Part shown: positions 1-32,800 of the stretch, piece after piece
How positions within the stretch are numbered: position 1 is the stretch's first letter
Layout: each line of letters begins with the position of its first letter
Assembly (NCBI RefSeq): GCF_004023625.1
Contig: NZ_RPDJ01000066.1
Span: 1-33,051 of the forward strand
Direction: 5' to 3'
From: Streptomyces cavernae
Lineage (GTDB): Bacteria > Actinomycetota > Actinomycetes > Streptomycetales > Streptomycetaceae
Length of the DNA stretch: 33,051 nt
The notes under the pieces: model-generated
What the model saw: the letters and a program-made list of their open reading frames with translations, nothing else
Told to the model about the DNA's origin: nothing
Databases searched by the model: none
Program-made: the position numbers and the translations under genes

Positions 1-3000
1 CGGCCTGCTGGGGGAGGGTGTGGCGCTGGCCGCGGTCAACGGACCCGCCGCCGTCGTCCTGTCCGGCGAGGAAGGGCCGGTCACCCGTGCCGTGGACGTG
101 CTGCGCGAACGGGGCGTGCGCGTACGGCAGTTACGCGTCTCCCACGCCTTCCACTCCCCGCTCATGACCCCGATGCTCGACCGCTTCCGCACCGTCGTCG
201 AAGCGGCCGGGTTCCACCAGCCCCGCATCCCCCTCCGTCCCGCGGGCGGCGGTCGCACCGACATGACGAATCCCGACTACTGGGTGGCACAGGTGACCGG
301 CACCGTCCGGTTCGCCGACGCCCTCACCCACGAGATCGGCTCCTGGCTGGAGATCGGCCCCGCTCCCGTTCTGACCGCACTCGCCGACGACACCGGCGTC
401 CCCGCAGTCCGCGGCCCGCAGTCCGAGACCGGCGACATACTGAACGCCGTCGCGCGGGTGTGGCTGCGCGGCCACGACGTCGACTGGACGGCCGTACTCC
501 CGGGCCGCCGACGCGTCGACCTGCCCACCTACGCCTTCCAGCACCAGGACTACTGGCTCACCCCCGCCCCGCAACGCGGTGACTTCTCCGCCGCCGGGCT
601 GACGTCCACCGCGCACCCGGTGCTGCTCACCTCCGTAGGCGCGGCCGGCGGCGACCAGACCATCTTCAGCGGACGTCTGTCCCTGGCCGCGCACCCGTGG
701 CTGGACGACCACCGTGTCCTCGGGTCCGTGCTGTTCCCGGGTACCGGCTTCGCCGACCTCGCGGTCACCGCGGGCCGCGCCCTCGGCTGCCCCCGGCTCA
801 CCGAACTGACGCTGGGCGCCCCGCTGGTCCTCACCGGAGACACAGGACACTTCGTCCAGGTCGTCGTCGGTGCCCCGGACGACACGGGCGCCCGGCCCGT
901 CACCCTGTACTCGCGGTCCGAGGACCAGGACGACTGGAACCTGCACGGATCGGGCACCCTCGACGCCGCGACCGCCCTGGAGTGGCGGCCGGACGTCTGG
1001 CCCCCGACCGGGGCCGAGCCGGTCGCCCTGGACGGCTTCTACGACGGCCTCGTCGACGCCGGCTTCGACTACGGCCCCGCCTTCCGCGGCCTCACCTCGG
1101 CCTGGCGCCGCGACGGAGAGGTCTTCGCCGAGATCACCCTGCCGGGCTCGGTCCAGGTCGACGGGTTCGCCGCCCACCCCGGGCTGCTCGACTCGGCTCT
1201 GCACGCCATGGCGCTGCTGTGGGACGGCCCCCAGCACACCCCGCGGATCCCGTTCTCCTGGCAGGACGTCTCGCTCACCGCCGAGGAGCCGTGGTCGCTG
1301 CGGATCCGGCTGAGCCGCAACGAGTCCGGCGCGGTCGTCCTCGACGCCGCCGACGCCGCCGGGCAACCGGCTGCCCGTATCGGCAAGTTGGTGCTGCGTG
1401 AGGTCGACGCGGACAAACTGCACGGCCCCGACGACGTGCTCGCCGACAGCCGGTTCCGCGTCGAATGGACCGGGCTCGACCCGGCCGCGCCCACGCGGGC
1501 GCTCGGTACGTGCGCGGTGCTGGACGCCGACCGCACCGGCCTCGCCGCGACAGCGGGCGAGCACGCACCCACCGGCGCACCCGCCCCCGTCAGCGAACAC
1601 GCCGGCGTCGCCGCGCTCGTGGCGGCGCTGGTCGACGGCGCCCCGGTCCCGGACACCGTCGTGGCCCGCTGCCCGCGCACCGGCGGCGACGACCTCGCCG
1701 CCGCGCACCACGCCGCCGCCTGGGCCCTGGAACTGGTGCAGACGTGGCTGGCGGAGGCGCGGCTGGCGAGCAGCAGGCTCGTCGTCGTCATCGACGGCGG
1801 GGTCGCCCAGTCGACCGTCACCGGGCTGGTGCGCACCGCGCAGACCGAACACCCCGGCCGGATCACGCTCGTGCACGAGGAAACCGGTCCGGCCCCCGCC
1901 GCCGCGCTCACCACCGACGAGCCCGAAGTCACGGTGCGCGAGGGGCAGTTGCTCAAGCGTCGGCTGGTGCCGGCCGAACCACTGCTGGACGTCCCGGCCG
2001 CCGGACCGTGGCGGCTGGACTTCCCGGTGCGCGGTTCGCTCGCCGACCTCGCCGTCGTACCGGCGCCGGAAGCCGACAGGCCCCTGGAGGCAGGGGAGGT
2101 GCGCCTCCACGTGCGCGCCGCCGGAGTGAACTTCCGTGACGTCCTGATCGGGCTCGACGTCTACCCGGGCGACGCGCGGCCGGGCATCGAGGCGGCCGGC
2201 GTGGTCGTCGAGACCGGGCCCGGGACCGGCCTCCGCGAGGGCGACCGCGTCATGGGCCTCGTGCCCGACGCGTTCGGACCGACTGTCGTGGCCGACGCGC
2301 GGACTCTGGTGCGGATCCCCGACGGCTGGTCCTTCACCACCGCGGCCGCCGTGCCGGTCGCCTTCCTCACCGCCTACTACGGCCTTGTCGACCTCGCCGG
2401 ACTCGCGGCCGGGCAGCGCGTCCTGGTGCACGCGGCGGCCGGCGGCGTCGGCACGGCCGCCGTCCAGCTCGCCCGGCACCTCGGCGCCGAGGTCTTCGGC
2501 ACGGCCGGCCCCGCCAAGCACGACCGGTTGCGGGCCGCCGGACTCGACGACACGCACATCGCCTCGTCACGGACGGTGGAGTTCGAGAACACGGTCCTCC
2601 AGGCCACCGGCGGGCGCGGCGTCGACGTGGTGCTCAACTCCCTCGCCGACGAGTTCACCGACGCGTCACTGCGCGCGACCGCGCCCGGCGGCAGATTCGT
2701 CGACATCGGGAAGACCGACCTGCGCGCGCCCGAAACCGTCGCCGCGGAGCACCCCGGGGTCACCTACCGGCACTTCGACCTCTCCGACGCCGGCCCCGAG
2801 CGGATCGCCGGCATCCTCACGGAACTGGTCCGGCTGTTCGAGGCCGGTGAGCTGAGCCCGCCCGAGATCACCGTCTGGGACGTGCGCAGCGCCCGCGAGG
2901 CGCTCCGCACGGTGAGCCAGGCCGCCCTCACCGGCAAGGCGGTGCTGACCGTCGGACCGCGCTTCGAGGCCGGCGAGACCGTGCTGGTCACCGGCGGCAC

Positions 3001-4036
3001 CGGCACCCTCGGCCGGCAGGTGGCCCGGCACCTCGTCCTGCGCCACGGCGTACGGCACATCACCCTGGTCGGCCGGAGCCACCGCCCGGAGGCCGACGCC
3101 GTCACGGCCGAACTGGTCGCGGCCGGCGCGCAGGTCGACGTACGGGCCTGCGACATCGGCGACGAGAACGCCGTCCGCGAGCTGCTCGCCGCCGCGACGA
3201 CGGGGCGGCGCCTGGCAGGCGTCGTGCACGCGGCCGGCACCGTGGCCGACGGCGTGGTCACCTCCCTCGACACGGACGCCCTGACGGCGGTGCTGCGCCC
3301 GAAGGCCGACGGCGCCTGGCACCTGCACCGCCTCACTCAGGGGCTCGATCTGCGGCTGTTCGCGGTGTTCTCCTCGGCCTCGGCCACCTTCGGCAGCGCC
3401 GGCCAGGCCAACTACGCCGCCGCGAACACCTTCCTCGACGCCCTCGCCGAACACCGGCGCGCCCACCGCATGCCCGCGACCGCGCTGGCCTGGGGCCTGT
3501 GGGCGGAGAGCAGCACGATGACCGAGGGACTGTCCGCGGTCGACCTGCGCCGGATGAACCGGTCCGGGGTGCTCCCGCTCGGGGCCGAACAAGGGCTCGC
3601 CCTCTTCGACGCGGGCACCGGCAGCACCCAGCCGGCCCTCGTCGCCGCGCGGCTGGACCTGTCCGCCCTGCGGCGCACCCACCGGGACCACCCGGCGCCC
3701 GCCCTGCTGCGCACCCTGGTCCCGCCGGCGCGGACCGCCGCCGGCCGACCGGAACCCGACACCACCGGCGCGGCACGCCTGGCCGGCCTGGCCCGGCCCG
3801 AGCAACTGCGGGCCGTGCTCGACCTGGTGCGTGCGCAGGCGGCCGCGGTGCTGGGCCACGGCTCCGCCGACGACGTCGACGCCGGGCAGGCGTTCAAGGA
3901 GATGGGCTTCGACTCGCTCACCGCGGTCGAACTGCGCAACCGGCTCAAGGCGGCGACCGGGGCGGCGCTCCCGGCGACCGCCGTGTTCGACCACCCCAGC
4001 CCACTCGCCCTGGCCGAGCACGTCGTCGGCCTGCTC
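1..4036 (+). other. PKS module X: AT(malonyl, partial)-DH-ER-KR-ACP, fully reducing
   Basis: AT: the HAFH signature at 143-154 predicts malonyl-CoA; the domain closes at the PTYAFQ linker near 524. DH: the His motif HxxxGxxxxP is intact at 710-739, YGPAF lies near 1070, and the second catalytic Asp (DSALH) is at 1190-1204. ER: the NADPH-binding motif HAAAGGVG starts at 2429; Tyr at 2162-2164 sits at the position linked to alpha-methyl stereochemistry, which has no effect with a malonyl unit. KR: the Rossmann motif starts near 2981, with Ser 3374 and Tyr 3413. The usual LDD reads VAD, which keeps the final Asp of B-type KRs. ACP: the DSL serine that takes the phosphopantetheine arm is at 3914-3916. 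All catalytic residues visible are intact, so the expected outcome is an acetate unit with the preceding beta-carbon reduced to CH2. Confidence 0.93.
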
Positions 4037-4286
4037 GCCCCCGCCGAACTCGGCGCGGCCGAAGCGGTACTGCGCGAACTCGACGGCCTCGAACCGGTTC
4101 TGGAGACCGTGTCCGCGACCGACGGCGCGCACGCTGAGATCGTCGACCGGCTCAGCCGGATGCTGAGCCGGCTGCGGGACGGCGGCGCCCCCGCCGCCGA
4201 AGCACTCGACGACGCCTCGCTCGACGAGGTCCTCGCCTTCATCGACACCGAGTTCAGCGATCTCGACCAGGACGGAGCCGACCGAC

Positions 4287-4294
<8 letters not shown>
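1..4294 (+). CDS. Modular type I polyketide synthase, 3' part (AT-DH-ER-KR-ACP, C-terminal docking)
   Basis: The reading frame is open from base 2 and enters the window inside an acyltransferase domain, so the start codon, the KS and most of the AT lie upstream. The visible part is the rest of one fully reducing extension module (module X, described separately). It ends in a tail of about 85 residues after the ACP: a helical segment around 4040-4190, then an acidic stretch with the motif VLAFIDTEF, typical of C-terminal PKS docking domains. The last 8 bases overlap the GTG start of the next PKS, which suggests translational coupling and direct handover of the chain to it. Codon 131-133 is TTA, the rare Leu codon read by the bldA tRNA in Streptomyces. 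It is the only in-frame TTA I found in the window. The domain assignment is firm; the product is inferred. Confidence 0.97.
131..133 (+). promoter_or_regulatory. TTA leucine codon (possible bldA-dependent translation point)
   Basis: In the frame of the first PKS gene the codons around this site read Gln-TTA-Arg-Val-Ser-His, just before the HAFH motif of the AT. In Streptomyces, TTA is read by the single bldA leucyl-tRNA, which accumulates late in growth, so such codons often tie antibiotic genes to development. The sibling AT of module F has TTG at the matching position. Other TTA triplets near 15263, 17543 and 30363 are out of frame. That the codon is there is certain; the regulatory effect is inferred and assumes a Streptomyces-like host. 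Confidence 0.7.
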
Positions 4295-16991
<12,697 letters not shown>

Positions 16992-17021
16992 GCGACCACC
17001 CGACAACCGGAAGAGACTCCG

Positions 17022-28466
<11,445 letters not shown>

Positions 28467-28491
28467 AACACCACCGAAAGGCGATATTCCG

Positions 28492-29703
28492 ATGACCACT
28501 GGAGACAACGTGCTCGCACGTACCTGGCCCGAGCAGATCAGCGGGCTCTACGACTGGTTCGCGGCGCACCGCTCGACCGACCGGATCATCCAGGGCGAGA
28601 CGCCCGGGCTGTGGCACGTGTTCGGCTACGACGACATCGCGGAGATCTTCGGCGACCACACCCGGTTCTCCAGCGACTTCAGCGCCCTGCTGCCGCCGAA
28701 CCCGGACATGGACTGGTTCGCCACCGGCAACTTCCTGATGATGGACCCGCCCGTGCACCGCCGGCTCCGTTCCCTGGTGTCGAAGGCGTTCACACCCAGG
28801 TACGTGGCCTCGCTGGAGCCCCGGGTCCGCGAGATTGCGTCCGGCCTGCTGGACAAGGTCGCCGGCCAGTCCCGCATCGACGTCGTCGCCGCCATGGCGT
28901 ACCCGCTGCCCGTGGTGATCATCGCCGAGCTCATCGGCGTGCCCGGCGACGACCTGGACCTGTTCCGCGGCTGGGCCGAGGCGTTCGTCAAGAACAACGG
29001 CGAGGAGGGCGCCATGCCGACGCCCGAGCAGATCGAGGCGTTCCGGCCGACCGGCCGGGCCATGAACGCCTACCTGCTGGAGCACGTCGCCAAGCGCCGC
29101 GCGAACCCGGGCGACGACCTCATCAGCGAGCTGGTCGCCACCGAGGAGGACGGCACCCCCAGCCTCTCCGACGAGGAGATCGTCTCCTTCTGCGCCCTGC
29201 TGCTGATGGCCGGTCACGTGACGACCACCGCACTGCTGGGCAACACGATCATGTGCCTTGAGGAGAACCCAGGGGTGGCCGACCGGCTCCGCGCCGACAA
29301 GAGCCTGATACCGGCCGCGATCGAAGAGGTGCTGCGGCTGCGCCCGACCCTGGTCCGCCAGTCCCGGCTCACCAAGCAGGAGGTCGAGGTCGGCGGCAGG
29401 ACGGTGCCGGCCGGGCAGGTGCTCTGCGTCTGGGCGGCCTCGGCCAACCGGGACGAGACGCACTTCGCCGACCCGGACCGCTTCGACCTCGACCGCAAGC
29501 CCAACCGCCACCTCGCCTTCGGCAGCGGCATCCACTTCTGCCTGGGCGCGCCCCTGGCCCGGCTGGAGGGCCGCGTGGCACTGGAGCTGATGCTGGACCG
29601 CTACAGCCGGATGTCGGTCGCGACGGACGAGCCGGTGGAGTTCCACAACCCGCAGGTCGTGCTGGGCGCGAAGAAGCTGCCGTTGGACGTCGAACCCGCC
29701 TGA
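28492..29703 (+). CDS. Cytochrome P450 monooxygenase, macrolide-tailoring type (403 aa)
   Basis: A soluble bacterial class I P450 that hydroxylates or epoxidises a substrate using O2 and electrons from a ferredoxin/reductase pair not encoded here. At 403 residues it has the usual full length. Visible signatures: I-helix AGHVTTT around residues 240-246, the K-helix ExxR as Glu279-Arg282, and the heme loop FGSGIHFCLG with the proximal thiolate Cys350 (29539-29541). The I-helix has Val243 where many P450s have Glu or Asp before the conserved Thr. The overall look is CYP107-like, though I cannot name the subfamily by eye. ATG at 28492 follows GAAAGG (28476-28481) by 10 nt. It sits 25 nt after the PKS and is probably cotranscribed with it, so it should tailor the polyketide of this cluster. 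The oxidation site cannot be told from sequence alone. Confidence 0.95.
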   Translation: MTTGDNVLARTWPEQISGLYDWFAAHRSTDRIIQGETPGLWHVFGYDDIAEIFGDHTRFSSDFSALLPPNPDMDWFATGNFLMMDPPVHRRLRSLVSKAFTPRYVASLEPRVREIASGLLDKVAGQSRIDVVAAMAYPLPVVIIAELIGVPGDDLDLFRGWAEAFVKNNGEEGAMPTPEQIEAFRPTGRAMNAYLLEHVAKRRANPGDDLISELVATEEDGTPSLSDEEIVSFCALLLMAGHVTTTALLGNTIMCLEENPGVADRLRADKSLIPAAIEEVLRLRPTLVRQSRLTKQEVEVGGRTVPAGQVLCVWAASANRDETHFADPDRFDLDRKPNRHLAFGSGIHFCLGAPLARLEGRVALELMLDRYSRMSVATDEPVEFHNPQVVLGAKKLPLDVEPA

Positions 29704-29751
29704 CCGGCTCCCGCCCCCGCCCCAGGGGCGAAGTCCGCGAAGAGTAGGGGC

Positions 29752-29791
29752 TCGGCCGGTCCGAGTCGGGGTACCGGCCCGGACCGGCCGA
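29752..29791. promoter_or_regulatory. 40-nt near-perfect palindrome between P450 and next PKS (operator or terminator hairpin)
   Basis: The arms 29752-29763 and 29780-29791 are perfect 12-bp inverted repeats. After one A/C mismatch the inner bases 29765-29769 and 29774-29778 also pair (one G-U in RNA), leaving a GGTA tetraloop. So 17 of 18 arm positions can pair as RNA. It begins 49 nt after the P450 stop and ends two bases before a -10-like hexamer. Two readings fit: an intrinsic hairpin terminator without a U tract, as is common in Streptomyces, or a dimeric regulator site covering the -35 region of a promoter for the next PKS. Confidence 0.7.
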
Positions 29792-29793
29792 CC

Positions 29794-29799
29794 TAGCGT
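29794..29799 (+). promoter_or_regulatory. Candidate -10 hexamer TAGCGT upstream of the last PKS gene
   Basis: TAGCGT matches the loose Streptomyces sigma-70-like -10 pattern TAGnnT, 51 nt upstream of the ATG at 29851. No good -35 is visible at 16-18 nt spacing; that region is the palindrome centre. Direct repeats AGGGGC at 29724-29729 and 29746-29751, 22 bp apart start to start, lie just upstream and could be activator sites. This is the only gap in the window long enough for a promoter. The call is a guess from position and one hexamer. Confidence 0.35.
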
Positions 29800-29839
29800 G
29801 GCCGCGGTGGCGGTCCGCTGCCCGGCGTGAACGAATCTC

Positions 29840-29844
29840 AGGAG
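29840..29844 (+). promoter_or_regulatory. Ribosome binding site AGGAG that decides the start of the last PKS
   Basis: Three in-frame starts are possible: GTG 29827, GTG 29848 and ATG 29851. AGGAG lies six bases before the ATG, the ideal spacing, and lies downstream of GTG 29827. GTG 29848 would be only three bases away. The ATG is therefore preferred. Confidence 0.8.
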
Positions 29845-29850
29845 CTGGTG

Positions 29851-32800
29851 ATGGATTCCGCAGCAAACCAGGATGTCTCCGTCGCCGACGTCGTCGACGC
29901 GTTGAGGGCGTCCCTGCTGGAGAACGAGCGGCTGCGCAAGCAGAACAGCACGCTGCTGGCCGCCGCGGGCGATCCGGTCGCGATCGTCGGCATGGCGTGC
30001 AGGTTCCCCGGCGGCGCCGACACGCCGGAGAAGCTGTGGGACCTCCTGATGGACGAGCGCGATCCGATGGGCGCGCTGCCCGCCGACCGCGGCTGGGAGA
30101 CCGGGCGCGTGCCCGAGGGCAGCGTCGGTGCGTTCCGCGACGACGCCGCGCTGTTCGACGCGGGTTTCTTCGGCGTGTCACCCCGCGAGGCGGTCTCCAT
30201 GGACCCGCAGCAGCGCGTGCTGCTGGAGTCCTCGTGGGAGGCCCTCGAAGGGGCCGGGGTGGACCCGACGTCGCTGCGGGGCAGCCGGACCGGCGTCTTC
30301 ATCGGCGGCGCGCAGCAGGAGTACGGCGCGCTGCTGATGAACTCCGCCGAAGCCGACGACGGTTACGCCCTCACCGGCCTCCCGGGCAGCGTGCTGTCCG
30401 GCCGCGTGTCGTACGTCCTGGGGCTGGAGGGCCCCGCGGTCACGGTCGACACGGCGTGCTCGTCGTCGCTGGTGTCGCTGCACCTCGCGGCACAGTCCCT
30501 GCGCAACGACGAGTGCGACCTGGCCCTGGCGGGCGGCGTGCTCATCATGTCCTCACCCGCGATCTTCACCGAGTTCTCCCGCCAGGGCGGCCTCGCCGGT
30601 GACGGCCGGTGCAAGTCCTACGCCGAGGGTGCCGACGGCACCGGCTGGGGCGAGGGCGTCGGCGTGCTCGTCCTGGAACGGCTGTCGGACGCCCGCCGCA
30701 ACGGCCACCACGTGCTCGCCGTCGTACGGGGCTCCGCGGTCAACCAGGACGGCGCCTCCAACGGCCTGACCGCGCCCAACGGTCCCTCCCAGCAACGGGT
30801 GATCCGCGCCGCGCTGGCGAGCGCCGGCCTGGAACCCGCCGACGTCGACGTGATCGAGGGCCACGGCACCGGGACCGCCCTCGGCGACCCGATCGAGGCC
30901 CAGGCGCTCCTGGCGACCTACGGCCAGGACCGGGACGTCCCCGCCTACCTCGGCTCGGTCAAGTCCAACATCGGACACACCCAGTACGCCGCGGGCGTGG
31001 CCGGCGTGATCAAGACCGTACTGGCGATGCGCGCGGGCGTGATCCCGGCCACCCTGCACGTCGGGCGCCCCAGTTCGCGGGTCGACTGGGCCGCGGGGGC
31101 CGTCGACGTGGTGACCGAGCGGCGCCCGTGGCCGGAGACCGGCCGCGTGCGCCGGGCGGGCGTGTCGTCGTTCGGGATCAGCGGGACGAACGCCCACGTG
31201 ATCCTCGAAGGCGTCGAGGAACCCGCGGCGGCCGACGACGCCGTCCCCGATCCGGCCGGGCCCGTGCCGCTCGTGGTGTCGGGGCGCGACCACGCCGCCG
31301 TACGCGCCCAGGTCGAACGGCTCGAAACCTTCCTCGACACCCACCCCGACGTCCCCCTCGGCGATGTCGCGTGGTCGCTGACGTCCACGCGGGCACGGCT
31401 GGAGCACGGAGCCGTGCTGGACGCCCGCGCCCGGTCGTCCTTCCCCGAGAGCGCGGTCGAGGGCGGCCTGGCGTGGATGTTCACCGGTCAGGGTGCGCAG
31501 CGGCCGGGCATGGGCGCTCAACTGCACAGGACCTTCCCGGTGTTCGCCGAGGCCTGGGACGGGATCGTGGCGCACTGGCCGCAGGGGGTCCTCGCCGAAT
31601 GGGGCCTGGACGACCTCGCGAGCGGGCTGGAGAACCCTGCCTCCGTGTCCGGTGACGTCGACCGGACCGGCCTCGCGCAACTGCTGCTGTTCGCGTTCGA
31701 GGTGTCCCTGGCGCGGTTGTTGGAGTCGTGGGGGGTGCGGCCCGAGGTCGTGGTGGGGCATTCGATCGGCGAACTGGCCGCCGCGTGCGTGGCCGGGCTC
31801 TGGTCCGTGCCGGACGCCTGCCGGATCGTGGTCGCCCGGGCCGGCCTGATGCAGGCGCTGCCGGCCGGCGGTGTCATGTGGACGGTCGGCGCGGGCGAAA
31901 CCGAGGTCGCGGACCTGCTGGGTGACGGGGTCTTTGTCGCCGCCGTCAACTCGCCCACCTCCGTCGTGCTGTCCGGCGAGGACGGGCCGGTCGCGCGCGC
32001 GGTGGAGGTACTGCGGGAACGCGGCGTGCCGGTGCGGCGGTTGCGCGTCTCGCACGCGTTCCACTCTCCGCTGATGGAGCCGATGCTGGAGCGGTTCCGG
32101 GCCGTCGTCGAGTCCGTGGAGCACCACGAGCCCCGGATCCCGATGGCCGCCACCGGGGGAGGTCGCGCGGACGTGACGAACCCCGGCTACTGGGTGGCCC
32201 AGGTGACCGGCACCGTCCGGTTCGCCGACGCCGTCGGCGCCGCCGGAACGTGGCTGGAGATCGGCCCGGCCGGGGTCCTGAGCACACTGGTCGACGCCGG
32301 CGTCGCCGCGGTCCGCGGACCGGAGACCGAGGCCGCCGACGTCACGGAGACCGCCGGGCGGCTGTGGCTGCGCGGCCACCACGTCGACTGGGACGCCCTG
32401 CTGCCCGGCCGCCGCCGGGTCGACCTCCCCACCTACGCGTTCCAGCGCGAGCGGTTCTGGCTGTCCCCGGCCGCCGCGCCCGGGATCGGCGACGAGTTCT
32501 GGTCGCTCGTCGCCACGTCCGACGTGGACGGCATGGCCCGCGAACTCGCGGTGGACGCGCGGAACCTCACCGAGGTGGTGCCCGCCCTCACACGGTGGTG
32601 GCGCGACCACGGCGGGCGTCGGGACCACGACGGCTGGCGCTACCGGGTGACGTGGAAGCCGGTCTCCGTCGACCGCGACACCGCGCCGGACGGGCGCTGG
32701 CTGTGCCTGGTCCCCGAGGACGGGGCCGGGCCGCTGCCGGACCTGTCGTCCGGGCCGTTCGAGGTGATCGCCTGCCCCACCGACCGGGCGGCTCTCACCG

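Noticed and set aside
29827..29850. Earlier in-frame GTG starts (29827 and 29848) for the last PKS
   Set aside because: AGGAG at 29840-29844 is ideally spaced for ATG 29851, falls inside the frame that GTG 29827 would open, and is only three bases from GTG 29848.
29704..29850. A small gene or RNA in the gap before the last PKS
   Set aside because: Minus-strand frames here are extensions of shadows of the flanking genes. Apart from the palindrome, the hexamer, the short direct repeats and the ribosome site I see nothing gene-like.
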